Below are positions 35,905-47,877 of a stretch of DNA of 64,000 nt, piece after piece; the stretch's first letter is position 1, and each line of letters opens with the position of its first letter. Where the stretch lies: positions 200,902,978-200,966,977 of the forward strand of contig CP136066.1 of the NCBI GenBank assembly GCA_032622095.1, written 5' to 3'. The stretch is from Siphonodentalium dalli. Its lineage: Eukaryota; Mollusca; Scaphopoda; Gadilida; Siphonodentaliidae. The notes under the pieces are model-generated. The model was not told where the DNA came from, searched no databases, and saw nothing but the letters and a program-made list of their open reading frames with translations. The position numbers were made by a program, and so were the translations under genes.

Positions 35905-37072
35905 TATATATATATAGCCATATACATACATATATATACAGGTACATACACATATATACATACACATACACACCTATATATATGTATGCATACACATGCG
36001 CATACACAATTACACATACATACACACACACATGCACATATATATATACATGCACAAATGTTGTTTCATGAAAATATACGGTCCATCAAAAAACAGGGTT
36101 AAATTTTACACGTTTAGGGCACTTGTGTCATTTATTGAAATACGCATCAACAGGGTTGATGCCTCAGCATATTGAATGTATAGTTTAAAACCAACTTCTG
36201 AAGACCATTCAGACAATATATATATACCATTAAAACGGAATATAAAGAGGAATTACTTATGTGAAAAAAAGACACACACTTCAACATAGATATGCATAAT
36301 ACACTATTCAATAAAAACAAAATAAAACAAGACCATTATATCAATGACAGTGAAACTTATGTTAATATCCATGTATAGCTTTTCTCGAATTTTCGTATGG
36401 GGTTCTTGCACTATTTCTTTGCACTATCGCCTTACATGTATTTAGTTTACCACAATTTGTTTCAATTTCTCGGCCAATATTTTTAGTGATAAGTCCAAAA
36501 CTACGAAGTTTACTTTAATTGTGGGTCTATCATATAAGATAATGGATGTAAGTTGTCGCTCGACCAGATTAGATCAGCTTTGAATAACAATTTCACAAGT
36601 TGTTTTTTCTACTCATTGGTGGATAATTAGTGAGGTGTGTTCATTTATTGTCACCAGTTATTCCATAACAGCGCTGTTTGACTTGGATAACACTAGTTTG
36701 ATTATATGGTAGTTTCAATGGGTCGATTTTAGCTGTCGCGAAACAGATTGAACAAGTTTACTATTGTGAGCTTGGTCAGAAACCTCAGTGTGCACTATTT
36801 TGATTGCGTTGTGTTATTGTCAGTGATACTGCATATTAAAGGCCAGTGTTGTGTGACTAATTACAATAGCATGTCGACGGTCAGAATAGTGGGACAAAGC
36901 ATAATATCAAAGTATAGGCATGAGTATTAACGTAATTTCACTGTCCTTTGTGGGTGATTGGTAATGGTCAGAACTCACTTTGCCGGGCGTGGCAATGTGT
37001 ATACATTTTATACATATAAAAAAATAACATCTTTATTTTTGGATGTAGTCATATGCGCCTTGTTATTACAGT
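35056..37072. other. Spacer between LINE B ORF1 and ORF2
   Basis: Two kilobases without a coding frame, unusually long for this LINE type. It includes a (TA/CATA)n microsatellite at ~35868-36056. I found no terminal repeats that would mark an insertion, so it may be element sequence or an unrecognised insertion. Confidence 0.5.
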
Positions 37073-38143
37073 CTATCGGGTGTCAGCATTGACATCACTG
37101 GTTGGTGGTGGTCTCGAGTTCAACACATTAGCGTGATAGGCAATGATGTCATTGAGTTCGTTTTCTGTGCGGAATCGGATAACTTGTCCGGTGAAAGCCT
37201 TCAAGAATAGTTTACCGTTTGTCGTCCAGGATGAGTTAATACCGGTTGCCTTGTATGCCTTGGAAAGGAGATGTTGGTTTAATTTTGTTATATCGTCTGT
37301 TAAAATGAATTTGGGCTTCTTTTTTAATTTTTTAAGTTCGTCTGAGCGTTTCTTCTTCTTCTCCATTACATGGAGTTTTGCTCTGCGGGAGGTGAACTTC
37401 ACAATGAGGGATCGAGGTGCGGATTTCCTGTCGGCGGTGGTCCTTGTGTCCATTGGTACATAATTTGGTTTTCCTAGTCTATGGGAAATAGAGATGTCTT
37501 CTGTTATCAGGTTGGTGTTTAACTCCTCGTTCAATTCTTCGATGACCTTTTTGGCTGCCTCTTCCACTGTCTCGTTTTCGGATTCTACTATACCTCAAAT
37601 TCTAATACTATCTTTGCGTCCCTGCTGCTCTAGGTCATTTAGGGCATACCATAGATCGTGCACTTCTACCTGTAGATTAACATTGCGGTCCCATAGCTCG
37701 CGATTTTTCATGTACAGTACTTCCTGGTGTTGTTCCATCGCTGTAACTTTTCTCTCTAACTTCTCGATTCTCTCGTTAAATTTTTCGGACATTTTTGAAT
37801 CAAGGTCTGAGAATTGTTTTTGCATTTTTTCTTCATGGGTAGAACATAGTTTTTCGAAATGTTCCTGATTTTCTTTTGTTATGTCGTTTAGTCGTGTAAG
37901 AATTGTTTGAATCTGACCTTGCACAGTTATATGGGCTGTCATAGGTGTCGAAGACTGCACATTTTGCCCAACTTGAAAATCAACATAGTTTTTCATCGTC
38001 ATTTGCTTTTTTGGTGTACGATGCGAGCTTTCGTCGGTTTCGGTTGTGCGATATTCGGTAGATTTGTTTTTTGAATCGTCAATGTCAGAATCATCATCGT
38101 TTTTTCTTGATTTGATCTTCCTACGTCTTCCTGTTTTCCCCAT
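37073..38143 (-). pseudogene. LINE B ORF1, one in-frame stop
   Basis: A 357-codon frame broken once by TGA at 37595-37597 (...SIRI stop GIVESE...). Residues ~60-150 form a heptad-rich coiled coil (EKLCSTHEEKMQKQFSDLDS region). After it come an RRM-like region (LNTNLITEDISISHRLGKP, RSLIVKFTSRRAKLHVMEK) and a basic C-terminal part. This is the L1-type ORF1 nucleic-acid-binding chaperone layout. The stop could be a C-to-T change in CGA. Confidence 0.88.
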
Positions 38144-38455
38144 TTTATAGTTATATTTTGAGTCGGTATCTACCTGAGTTTAGAAGTGATAATCCTCCGG
38201 TTGGTAGTAAAAGTCCAGTTGTTGTGAGAAAAAACAATATGGCGGTCACAAACCCGGGAAATCAAACACGGATTAACTATGGAAATCCATCAAAACAGTC
38301 AAAAATGTGGATTTAATGGCTTCTGGTAGAGTAGATAAATGTTCATTTATCATCTATGACCAATTTGGTGTTCCATGGCCTCTGGATCTTCGAAAAACTG
38401 AATTTTCTCGGAGCGGTTAGATTTGCGTCCATCGTCGTCTTAGCTCGAACCGGAA

Positions 38456-39100
38456 GTTTGTTATCTTTTGGTAACAGTGTGACAATACCCTGCCTTTGTG
38501 TAGTCGACAGCTTTCCTATACTTAAACCATAATTCATTGATCTGACCAGGTAGGCTCCCACATCAGTCCAAAAAAATTTGTAAAACTCTACACTGAAACC
38601 GTCATTTCCCGGGCATTTATTGTTTTTCATATTTTTAAGATAATTAAGCGCTTCACCGTATGTAATGGGATTATCCAAGTAGTCACAGTCATACTGTGTA
38701 AGTTTTGTTACATTTTTTTCCTTTATTTCATTCACATCTTTAAGTATTGCCTCAATATCAAGAGGTAGACTTTCATCATCTTTATTTTTATATAGAGTTT
38801 CATAAAACTTGGTTGTTTCATCTAATATTTCATGTTGTTCATATATTGTTTCAACCGTCTCCCGTTCGAGCTTTTGGATTATTTTAGATGTAAAGTTACG
38901 CTTTTCTAAATTTAGAAAATATTTCGATGGTTTTTCACCATCGCTTAGCCATCTTGCTCTTGATCTAACAAAAATGCCATTTAATTTCTCTTCTCTCAAT
39001 GTTTCTAATTCATGTTTTATTTTTTTGCTTTCGGCTAACTCAGTTTCTGTTGGGTTAACTATTTGTTCTAACAGGTCTATTTTTGTTGTTAAAGGAATAC
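38456..39100 (-). mobile_element. LINE A, middle part of ORF2
   Basis: Minus-strand frame LRGEEKLNGIF-like through GEKPSKYFLNLEKRNF and CPGNDGFSVEFYKFF to QGIVTLLPKDNK, exactly the segment missing from the 3' part at 30898. The open frame continues into LINE B 5' sequence, so the last ~36 residues of that frame are chimeric. Confidence 0.88.
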
Positions 39101-41183
39101 GGTCCTGAAAAAAACATTGGGCGCATATAATCTAATATTCGGCCGCCAATCGTTATTTTTATAACGATTAAAAAAAATTCCGAAGATTGTGTTGTAGACG
39201 AAGTCACGTGCTCGGCCCGATCACGTGATTGTCACATGTAAACAGAAGCATAGCAAGTGATCGATCACGTGGTAACTCATTGACAACGCATAGATACGCA
39301 TCAGCGGTATTTTAAGTTTGCATGTAGTCGATCGCGGCCTTTGAAGATTGTCGTGTTATCACACTGCGAATGCAAAACTTCGCCGTTCTCGTAATTAAAT
39401 GTCTTTATCGTGTTATTATTATTATTATATGTATCGCGATGTGTTGTTGCTATAAAGCCATGCCCGTATATTATTTAGTTTTGCGCGCATTTATCTATAT
39501 AAACACGTGCTCGTGTTTATATATTTTTTTTCGTTACCGGAATAGTCCAAGTTATATTATATATTCATATAAAGATTGCATATATATATGCGAAGACTTG
39601 CACAGTTATTAGGCAATTATCATCTCGTAAACATTCCAATTTCCAGATGACCTTAGTCATGTGGCAATAACGAGCGTTTCGTTTCAATTTATCGTAACGC
39701 GGTCAAACAAACAAAATTCGGTTTATTGATGTCGGATTTAATCAATTATAATCAAGTCATTCATTACCAATATGATATGATAAGTTATTTATTTCTTGGT
39801 TATGAATCATGGATATATTAGGGCAATATGGTGTTTATATATATTTCGGAATATTGCTTCCCCCACCCCAAATAATCTTGCCGACTGTGACTGATGGAAA
39901 TTCACTGCGTCTATGCATGGTTATTGGCCTATAAAATTAGCACTCTATAGCGATGCGGTCTATTGAATATCCAGGTCATAAATCGACCTCTATGTGTCAA
40001 TTAGGCATAACAATAGGATTATAAAAATATATAAACGTTCGCAGTGGTTCGTTTAAACATCCAATCATATATAACACTTTTTGAAGGAGTGATAATAATC
40101 CGGTTTAATATGTAATCACACATACAAGCTCTCTTTATTAGAAATATATCGTAATAGTGAAGCTCTTTATTGCGTCAAGGTAAAGGGACTCGACTTAGAA
40201 CAGTTGTCATCGTGATTGTTTACTGATTACACCAATACAGGTCAATACATGTACACGAACTTCCGATATGCATGCTTTATATATCCTTCCAAGTCATAGC
40301 CATTTCCGCTTTATTAAACTCTTTTTATTCGTAACATATTAGGAAAACTCTTAATATGGAACGCTATTTATTGAGCCATGGTGAATGAAATGGGGACTCG
40401 ACTTAGAATAGTTGTCATCGTGAATTATTCATCAACATACTCCCCACTTTAACTGCAATTGTATGTATCCGTAACCATGACTCACTCGTCAAATTAAACG
40501 CTCTTTATTTGGTATATGTAATCGGTTTCTGATTTTGCGCAACGGGTTTCCCACAGAAATCCCACCAAATGTCACGTAAACGAACATCGTTTGGAAATGA
40601 ATACAACAGTATACCTAACTGAGTCACTAGACCGGCCACAGACGAAAACACTGCATTTATATGGCATTGTCACGAATGAATGATTGTAAATACGGGACAC
40701 TCGGGGCATATATACGGAAAATTAAAACAACATCGCGAACACGCACCCGAATAAAGTTCACATGCCGGCTCGTGTTTTTATAAGCTTTATTGTTGACACG
40801 AAAGTGTTATCTACCCCGCTCAATAGGCCTTCTATAGTTTTTGTCAAAACAATAACTTTCCAAACAGCACGTCAATATTGTAGCCGAAAATGCCGACAAA
40901 TCACAAGTGAAGATAACTCACCGCGCGATGACAGTTCACCATGTGTACACAATGCTATTCATATGCCCGCATTAATTCCATTACACTCACGCGCTGATGT
41001 GGATTCCGGATTTTCCATCGCCATATAGGTAGACATAATTAACTCCGACTCCGATTCCGTGTTTTTAATTAGTTTACCTCGCTTGACGTCATGCGAGGTT
41101 TTGCGACGGAGATAGCCGACAACCGATGTGTGTATTATTTATTTATTTCTCGGCTTATTTATTACGCGATTTTTATAGGACTG
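39101..41183. mobile_element. Putative DNA element inserted in LINE A ORF2
   Basis: About 2.1 kb separates two adjacent parts of LINE A ORF2. Its ends are weakly inverted: ggtcctgaaaaaaac and the complement cagtcctataaaaatcg. No clear target duplication. Inside, 'ggactcgacttagaa' plus 'agttgtcatcgtga' occurs twice (~40188, ~40394) and 'ctctttatt' recurs. No coding frame of note. Confidence 0.5.
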
Positions 41184-41637
41184 GGATCATTGTGATCACA
41201 ATAGGGATGGCTTTCCGATAGAGTTTTGTTGTTTCATGAGCATAGTAATCCTTTAAGTCCAATTCTTTGCATTTTCTTTTTTTTGATAGATGAGCACAAA
41301 AAGGTATTGATGCACTGCGTATTTCCATTAGAACCATTTAAAAAAATAGTTGGTCATTTATACTAAATTGCACTACATTTTGGTCTATTTCTTCACTGTT
41401 TCTTGTTGTTGCATATTGGTTAATAACCTTTTTTATTGTGTCCTTCACTAACTGTATATATTCCTTATTTTTCAGCAATGAATTATTAAATTTCCAGAAT
41501 CCTCTTTCTCTCTTAAAATTGTTAAATTTTAGTAATACTGATATTGCCGAATGGTCAGTTTTATATCCAGGTAGTATATCACAGTTTTCGACAGTGGGTA
41601 TCAAATCTTGTGAAATTAGAAAAAAGTCTAATCGAGC
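41184..41637 (-). mobile_element. LINE A, 5' part (truncated), end of endonuclease
   Basis: Minus strand reads ARLDFFLISQDLIPTVENCD, then YKTDHSAISVLL and ERGFWKFNNSLL, parallel to RLDYFLVS..TDHSIISL..GRGFWKFNNSLL of LINE B. It continues after a frame slip at an A-run (~41341) as KKKRKCKELDLKDYY. At 41637 it abuts R1, the usual 5' truncation. Confidence 0.85.
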
Positions 41638-43614
41638 TTGGCGCAGGCTACAGGTCGTAGTTTTGATCAGAACTTCATGAAATTTGTCATGGATGTTAAC
41701 AATGACATGTAGATGGGAACGAGTGATTTTGGGGTTGTTCGGCCAAAAAACATGGCCGCCAGCAGCCATCATGGATTTTACTCTTTGCATGACTAAATCC
41801 TTTGGCGCGGGCTACAGGTCGTACCTATGGTCTGATCTTTATGAAATTTGTCATGGATGTTAATATTGACATGTAGATGGGAACGAGTCATTTTGGGGTC
41901 GTTCGGCCAAAAAACATGGCCGTCAGCAGCCATCTTGGATTTTACTCTTTGCATGACTAAATCATTTGGCGCAGGCTACAGGTCGTAGTTTTGATCGGAA
42001 CTTCATGAAATTTGTCATGGATGTTAACAATGACATGTAGATGGGAACGAGTGATTTTGGGGGTTGTTCGGCCAAAAAACATGGCCGCCAGCAGCCATCT
42101 TGGATTTTACTCTTTGCATGACTAAATCCTTTGGCGCGGGTTACAGGTCGTACCTTTGGTCTGACCTTTATGAAATTTGTCATGAATATTGATATTGACA
42201 TGTATATGGGAACGAGTCATTTTGGGGTCATACGGCCAAAAAACATGGCCGCTGGCAGCCATCTTGGATTTTACTCTTTGCATGACTAAATCCTTTGGCG
42301 CAGGCTACAGGTCGTAGTTTTGATCAGAACTTCATGAAATTTGTCATGGATGTTAACCATGACATGTAGATGGGAACGAGTGATTTTGGGGTTGTTCGGC
42401 CAAAAAACATGGCCGCCAGCAGCCATCATGGATTTTACTCTTTGCATGACTAAATCCTTTGGCGCGGGCTACAGGTCGTACCTATGGTTTGATCTTTATG
42501 AATTTTGTCATGAATGTTGACATTGACATGTAGATGGGAACGAGTCATTTTGGGGTCATTCGGCAAAAAAACATGGCCGCTGGTCACGGCTGGTGGCCAT
42601 TTTGGATTTAAAAATTCAATCCATTGGCGCGGGCTACAGGTCGTGCTGTTCGTCTGATCATCATGAAATTTGTCATGGATGTTAACAATGACATGTAGAT
42701 GGGAACGAGTGATTTTGGGGTCGTTCGGCCAAAAAACATGGCCGCCAGCAGCCATCTTGGATTTTACTCTTTCAATGACTAAATCCTTTGGCGCAGGTTA
42801 CAGGTCGTACCTTTGGTCTGACCTTTATGAAATTTGTCATGAATATTGATATTGACATGTATATGGGAACGAGTCATTTTGGGGTCATACGGCCAAAAAA
42901 CGTGGCCGCTGGCAGCCATCTTGGATTTCAAAATTCAATCCATTGGCACGGGCTACAGGTCGTACTGTTTGTCTGATCATCATGATATTTATTATGGATG
43001 TTAATATTAACATGTAGATGGGAACGAGTCATTTTGGGGTCGTTTGGCTAAAAAACATGTCCGCCAGCAGCCATATTGGATTTTACTCTTTGCATGAATA
43101 AATCCTTTGGTGCGGGCTACAGGTCGTAGCTTTGGTCGGAACTTCAAGAAATTTGTCATGTATGTTAACAATGACATGTAGATAGATGGGAAACGAGTCA
43201 TTTTGGGATCGTTCAGCCGAAAAACATGGTCGCCAGCAGCCATCTTGGATTTTACTCTTTGCATGACTAAATCCATTGGCACAGGCTACAGGTCATACCT
43301 TTGATCAGATCATTATGAGATTTGTAAAGGCTGTAGATGGGAACAAGTCATTTTGGGGTAATTCGGAAAAAAACATGGCTGCCGGTGGCCATTTTAGAAT
43401 TTACTCTTTGCATCAATAAATCCTTTGGCACACCATAATCACCACATCCCTGATCTGATCATTATGAAACCTGTTATGAATGTTGATATTGACATGTACA
43501 TCTAGTCTTACTTAGACATTTCAATTAGCACTTTTCCTATTCCTCCATTTACTGTCGACCATTAAATTATTCCCCTACCTAAGTTGAGCTACAGTGTCAT
43601 TGACACTTTCATTT
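41638..43614. repeat. R1 pearl-like element, 3' portion
   Basis: Resumes 'ttggcgcaggctacagg' where R1 broke at 28314. About 12 units, some identical to 27826-28065. It ends AAGTTGAGCTACAGTGTCAT plus TGACACTTTCATTT at 43614, 38 bp before NVL e4. Confidence 0.88.
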
Positions 43615-43652
43615 ATACATATAGATAATCAATATATCTTTACCCTTACCAG

Positions 43653-44039
43653 GAGAAGAACACAATGAATAACGCAATGTCAAATCTCTATACTGCAAAC
43701 AAACTATCAAAAGAAGATATCCTCAAATCAAGGTCATCGACTCCACTCAAAAACAAGGAATCCTCCAGTAGCTCTTCTGGATTTTACATCGATCGTGGAC
43801 CATCGAAAAAGAACGATTCGAAAGACGAAAAGTTAGATGGAACTCAGAAGCAGAACATTTCGGACAGCAGCATTCGATCTAGTGAGTTGGGTTCGGTCGC
43901 TCCTTCTTACTCCGGAAATATAAAGTCATCTGGGCTGTATGATGCTTTTTCGGACTCGGGAAGTTATATTAATCTGACATTATCTGAAGATATAGTGGAA
44001 GGTGTTCAGAGTGGCACGACGACGCCAGTGTCCACAAAG
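43653..44039 (+). CDS. NVL: NVL exon e4 (disordered Ser-rich linker)
   Basis: The acceptor is acccttaccag and the donor is gttagc, with 129 codons in phase 0 at both ends. It opens with EKNTMNNAMSNLYTANK and contains SGFYIDRGPSKKNDS, matching the MNSSLLSLY and GGWFIDKTPSVKKDS landmarks of NVL. It is rich in Ser, Asp and Lys and likely disordered. The internal Met at 43665 is not the protein start. The acceptor lies 38 bp after the 3' end of a pearl-like repeat (ending 43614). A truncated copy of the first part of this exon sits at 22477 in the preceding intron. Confidence 0.93.
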
Positions 44040-44687
44040 GTTAGCACCTAACTATCATCAGTTCAAAGTTAAAGGACGAGCTGAAAATTAAAGTTAAATA
44101 CTACAATGTAGGGCTTCATGATATGGGTATATATCGATAATCTAAATTAAAGGAAACGTTTTGCGTTCATGAATAGCCACGAACACAAACTAACCTGTGA
44201 AAACACTGAGTATAACACCACAATGGCTTTTGATCAACACACTAATTTACGAATGAGTAGGCTTCATGACACAATAATTTGTAACACCTTTAGCGGTATG
44301 ACACTCTTTGTCTTGCCACCGATGTGGGTGACTTTCACAGCTTTTTGATCATTACAATATGGTTAGAATACTCATACACACAGTATTGCTTGGTTGAATG
44401 GTCTATTTGATTAAAACTTAACGAAAATTTAAAAATAATATTTGACCACGATAATTTTGTTTTAACTCGATACAATTTGATAATATAAAAATATATCGAT
44501 ATTCGATATGATATGGATATACCGTGGAGCCCTACTTAAATACTTAAAGTTTTCATTATAATGTATTTTAATGGTACCAATGGTTTCTATATTTCTTCGG
44601 TATTAAAATGTAAAGTCTGAGTCATGGATTTAGTAATTTTTCAAACTAGAAAGAAAGATCGTTGAAATGTCTGGTTACCTTTTACCT

Positions 44688-44990
44688 GCCAGTCCTTCCC
44701 AGGAGACGGGAGCGATTGCTCTCACACCTGTATGCACGCCCTTCCCAGGAGACGGGAGCGATTGCTCTCCCACCTGTATGCACTCGCAATTTTTAATTCA
44801 AGGGTGCTACAATTTGCACTTGTCACTCTTGTCAAAATATTTATGGTCAATGTTGATTCAATATTGATCTATTTGAATGTATATTTAGAACCTTTCCCAT
44901 CTCAGTTAAATTATCGGTAAGTGAAACTGTAACTGGACATAGGTCTATTTCACAATGAAATTTGTTTGAGAAAAACCCTAATGTGTACTT
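44688..44990. repeat. Dispersed repeat R5, copy 1
   Basis: Contains a 47-bp direct duplication (ccttcccaggagacgggagc twice) and 'cctttcccatctcagttaaa'. The same order of segments occurs at 47492-47850. The flanking 44040-44687 and 44991-45306 are unremarkable intron. Confidence 0.65.
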
Positions 44991-45306
44991 AGTTAAAATA
45001 TTTTAGTCTGAACATGATTTTCAGAATATTTTTCAATGCTTTGATCTTTTCCAATGTTTACCGTCAAGTTTTGATTAAACTTTGGTATCTTATTATTGGA
45101 CTAATTGGAATTTTATAAGTAATTCCATGTAACAGTATTGTTTACATAACAATGGTGTTGACATCTCAATATTGGAGTTATTTATTCAATCCTATTTTCA
45201 TGTATTTGTTCATTATAGTTGTTTTACAGACTTTTATGTTATTTTGCATGAACCCGCTTCGAGGGCCTTTAGTCACTTTAATGTCTTTTGGTTTTCTCTT
45301 GTATAG

Positions 45307-45388
45307 GACAGCGTGTCAAATGAAAAACTAAAAAAGTCCAACAGAAGACGAAGGAAAAAAGATGAAGATCAGCTAGAGAAGCAGAAAG
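45307..45388 (+). CDS. NVL: NVL exon e5 (basic linker, likely nuclear/nucleolar signal)
   Basis: The acceptor is tgtatag and the donor is gtgtga. It reads DSVSNEKLKKSNRRRRKKDE and then DQLEKQK, ending in phase 1. The run of Arg/Lys corresponds to the KRKGKLKNKGSKRKKED basic cluster preceding D1 in NVL and is a plausible nuclear or nucleolar localisation signal (inference). Confidence 0.9.
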
Positions 45389-46844
45389 GTGTGAATTTGT
45401 TACCTAGACATACTTATATCTGTCTCCTCCCACCCAAGTTCTAATTAAAATTGGCTCTCGATCAAGCTATGCATATGTCTAAACAATTTCACTATCATTC
45501 ACTATAATTACCGCCATTATTATTAGCTTCTGCATGCTATCCCTGCCGCATGAGGTTACAGAGCACAAATAGTTTTACGATTGACAGTTATTTCCTTTCT
45601 GTTTCATGTTTTCGCTTCTCCTTATTATTATTGTTCAATTCTGGACTTTCCATAGAGGTTTTTAGTGTTTAATTAGTTGTTGTAATCTTTAATTTTGTAA
45701 ACACTGTGTAAAATTATCAATGTAACAGAAAAAATTTGCGCTATTTTTAGCTAAATATATCTGGCAAATCGACCTGTCGCTGTATATAAATTCTGTAATT
45801 GCTTTATCGTTAAATGTTGTGATTGGCTGACATAATGCTTCATGGAGATAATGGAATTCCCCACTATTTCCTTTAGACTCTGTAACATGTGCAGCTAGTT
45901 CGAGAGTTTAATTGTCCCCGAAAAACTTTGGAGGACTATTATAATCAGCACGTCCAAATTATTTATTCTTTAAAAAAGCCAACGTCCCCAAAAAGCCATC
46001 TCGATTTGGGGGACGTGGGGGTCTGCAACTTTTTATTTTAATTAGAACTGCTCCCACCCTTGAAGTATACTGCACTATGTGTCCTCTTCACTCTTTTGTC
46101 AATTTCTCCATTAACATAAATACGTCAGCCACATTTTATGGTTTTCATGATTGGGAATGAATGCGACCATTATGAGAGTTTACTAAATCAATGATATTCA
46201 ATATCAGTTACTAGCCTTAGCCTTTTTCGATTTAGAGTTTTAGTTTTTGGTTTCTGGGTGATAAATTTATTTAATGAAGTGCAACTACGTTTGAGATTTG
46301 GCATGCTAGAGTTTAATAGAAGTACGCTCCGTCGGTCATTTAGATCAGGTCAGATCAATCAGCGTACAGCGAGTATCAGCTCAGAATCTATTCATCGCAT
46401 GATTCACGGATCTAATCAACCACTCGAATCCACATGCATGGCCAAGACAATATAGTCTTGCCATTCTGCGCTCAGGTTAAAGCCCCTCCCCTCCCACCCA
46501 TGAAACGACAGGTCTGTTCGGTCAGGGATGTTTCGTTTCTCATCTAACCCTCAATCCTTTAAATAGTTGATCATTGCGACCAAGGCTGAGAATGTTGCAG
46601 GGTAAATGGTACTGTTATTGTTATATGTTATAACCGTTATTTTGGGCCGGCTTTCAGCAGACCTGACTTTATACTAATAAACATTATAAATCTCATTAGT
46701 CATTGTTATTCTTTAAATCATTTATGTTCGTTCGAGCGAAGCGAGTTAGAACATAACTTTAGTTAAAATTAGACAATCAAAAATACATTTTTTAAGCGGT
46801 TCAATGGCCTTCACCATTTCTTTACTAAATGGATTCTCAGACAC
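45389..46844. other. Intron sequence, no recognised feature
   Basis: AT-rich, with no long frame, TE terminus or tandem repeat recognised. Confidence 0.5.
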
Positions 46845-47045
46845 ATTTATAAAAGTAATTTTAGAATAATCTGCTATTTGCTTTGGAGGGGTTTTGAGGA
46901 AAAATCACCCGACGGCAGATAATACAAGTTTTTTGGTGGGAAATGTTGATTAATAAATTAGTTCAACAAACATGGCCGTTGCTTGAACTTATTATGTTAA
47001 CATTTCTGAAGGGAGCTACTCATCAATGAGTATTTAGTATACAAA
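46845..47045. repeat. Diverged R9 repeat
   Basis: Shares 'ggaggggttttgaggaaaa', 'gcagataatacaag' and 'caatgagtatttagtata' with R9 copies at 57919-58155 and 61623-61840. Confidence 0.55.
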
Positions 47046-47395
47046 GAATCAAAATACAGGTCAAGCTCAAGTTTGGGTTTGCTCCAATGATATTTTGTGA
47101 ATGTTCTGTTTGAATATGTTAATAAATATTTCCATGTTTTGGATGATATAATTTTCCAAGGCAATTTTAAACAAAATCAGCAGATCTAATATGCCATGAC
47201 TGGTGTAATCTTGTTCTCTTTCTCTCTGTCTACTATGTCCTGATGGTAGAACTAGTACAGGATATTTGCAAATGGGTGCAGGCCTTATTGGGTAATGTAA
47301 TATTGGTTGATGTATGGATTTCTATTTGTTTGTATATAGACTTCTATCTTGATATTATAGTTTGAAACATGATCAAGAACTTTCACTTTTTTCAG

Positions 47396-47460
47396 AACCA
47401 GAGGTTGGGAAATCTACTACGACGTTTGCAGATATTGGAGGAAATGAAACAGTTTTAATA
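47396..47460 (+). CDS. NVL: NVL exon e6 (start of D1)
   Basis: The acceptor is ttttttcag and the donor is gtatgt. AA completes GAA, then PEVGKSTTTFADIGGNETVL and Ile, ending in phase 0. FADIGG is the conserved FEDVGG entry of the first AAA domain. Confidence 0.94.
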
Positions 47461-47491
47461 GTATGTTATGTTGACATTCATTGCAACAAAT

Positions 47492-47850
47492 TAGTCCTTC
47501 CTAGGAGATGGGACTGACTGCTCTCGCACCCGAATCCATTTGCAATTTTTAAACCACGGGTGCTAAAATTAGTTCACGTTTCACTTGTCAAAAAGCTTAT
47601 GGGGACTAATAGTTTATTCAATATTGAACAGTTATTTCAAGGTTTACTTAGATCCTTTCCCATCTCAGTTAAATTATGGGCATGTGAAAGTGTAAATTAT
47701 ACCAAAATGACATTTTGCAGCCCTCATATTTGGCTATGGCAATTATCAATGTCGAAGAGATTTGTTCAAGCAAACCGGGCCACGGCAAAGTGTTGCCATA
47801 GCGGATTGCTGAAACCCAACAATCTGAATTTTGTTTGAGAAAAACCCAAC
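47492..47850. repeat. Dispersed repeat R5, copy 2
   Basis: A diverged copy of 44688-44990 with 'ccttcctaggagatgggact' and 'cctttcccatctcagttaaa'. It carries an extra internal segment before 'gagaaaaaccc'. Confidence 0.6.
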
Positions 47851-47877
47851 TTACTATTATATTACGATTGCAATTAT

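Larger units (their letters stand above)
30899..38455 (-). mobile_element. LINE B, near-complete L1/Tx1-type retrotransposon inserted in LINE A
   Basis: A 14-bp direct repeat (gtttgttatctttt) lies at 30885-30898 and 38456-38469, and LINE A coding sequence continues across the gap. Read on the minus strand: 5' UTR, ORF1 (38143-37073), a ~2-kb spacer, ORF2 (35055-31258), a 3' UTR with (CT)n at ~31038-31090, and a poly(A) end. Only one nonsense change is seen, in ORF1. Confidence 0.93.

Noticed and set aside
35727-36102. Tyr/Ile/His-rich open frames on both strands
   Set aside because: They are translations of the (TA/CATA)n microsatellite in the LINE B spacer.
38343-38455. C-terminal ~36 residues of the LINE A middle ORF2 frame
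   Set aside because: They come from the 5' UTR of LINE B read through the insertion junction.
41638-41790. 150-codon frame joining R1 sequence to the LINE A endonuclease
   Set aside because: It is a chance fusion across the 5' truncation point of LINE A.
43665-43667. ATG as the NVL start codon
   Set aside because: Exons e1-e3 upstream join in frame and match the NVL N-terminal region, so this Met is internal.
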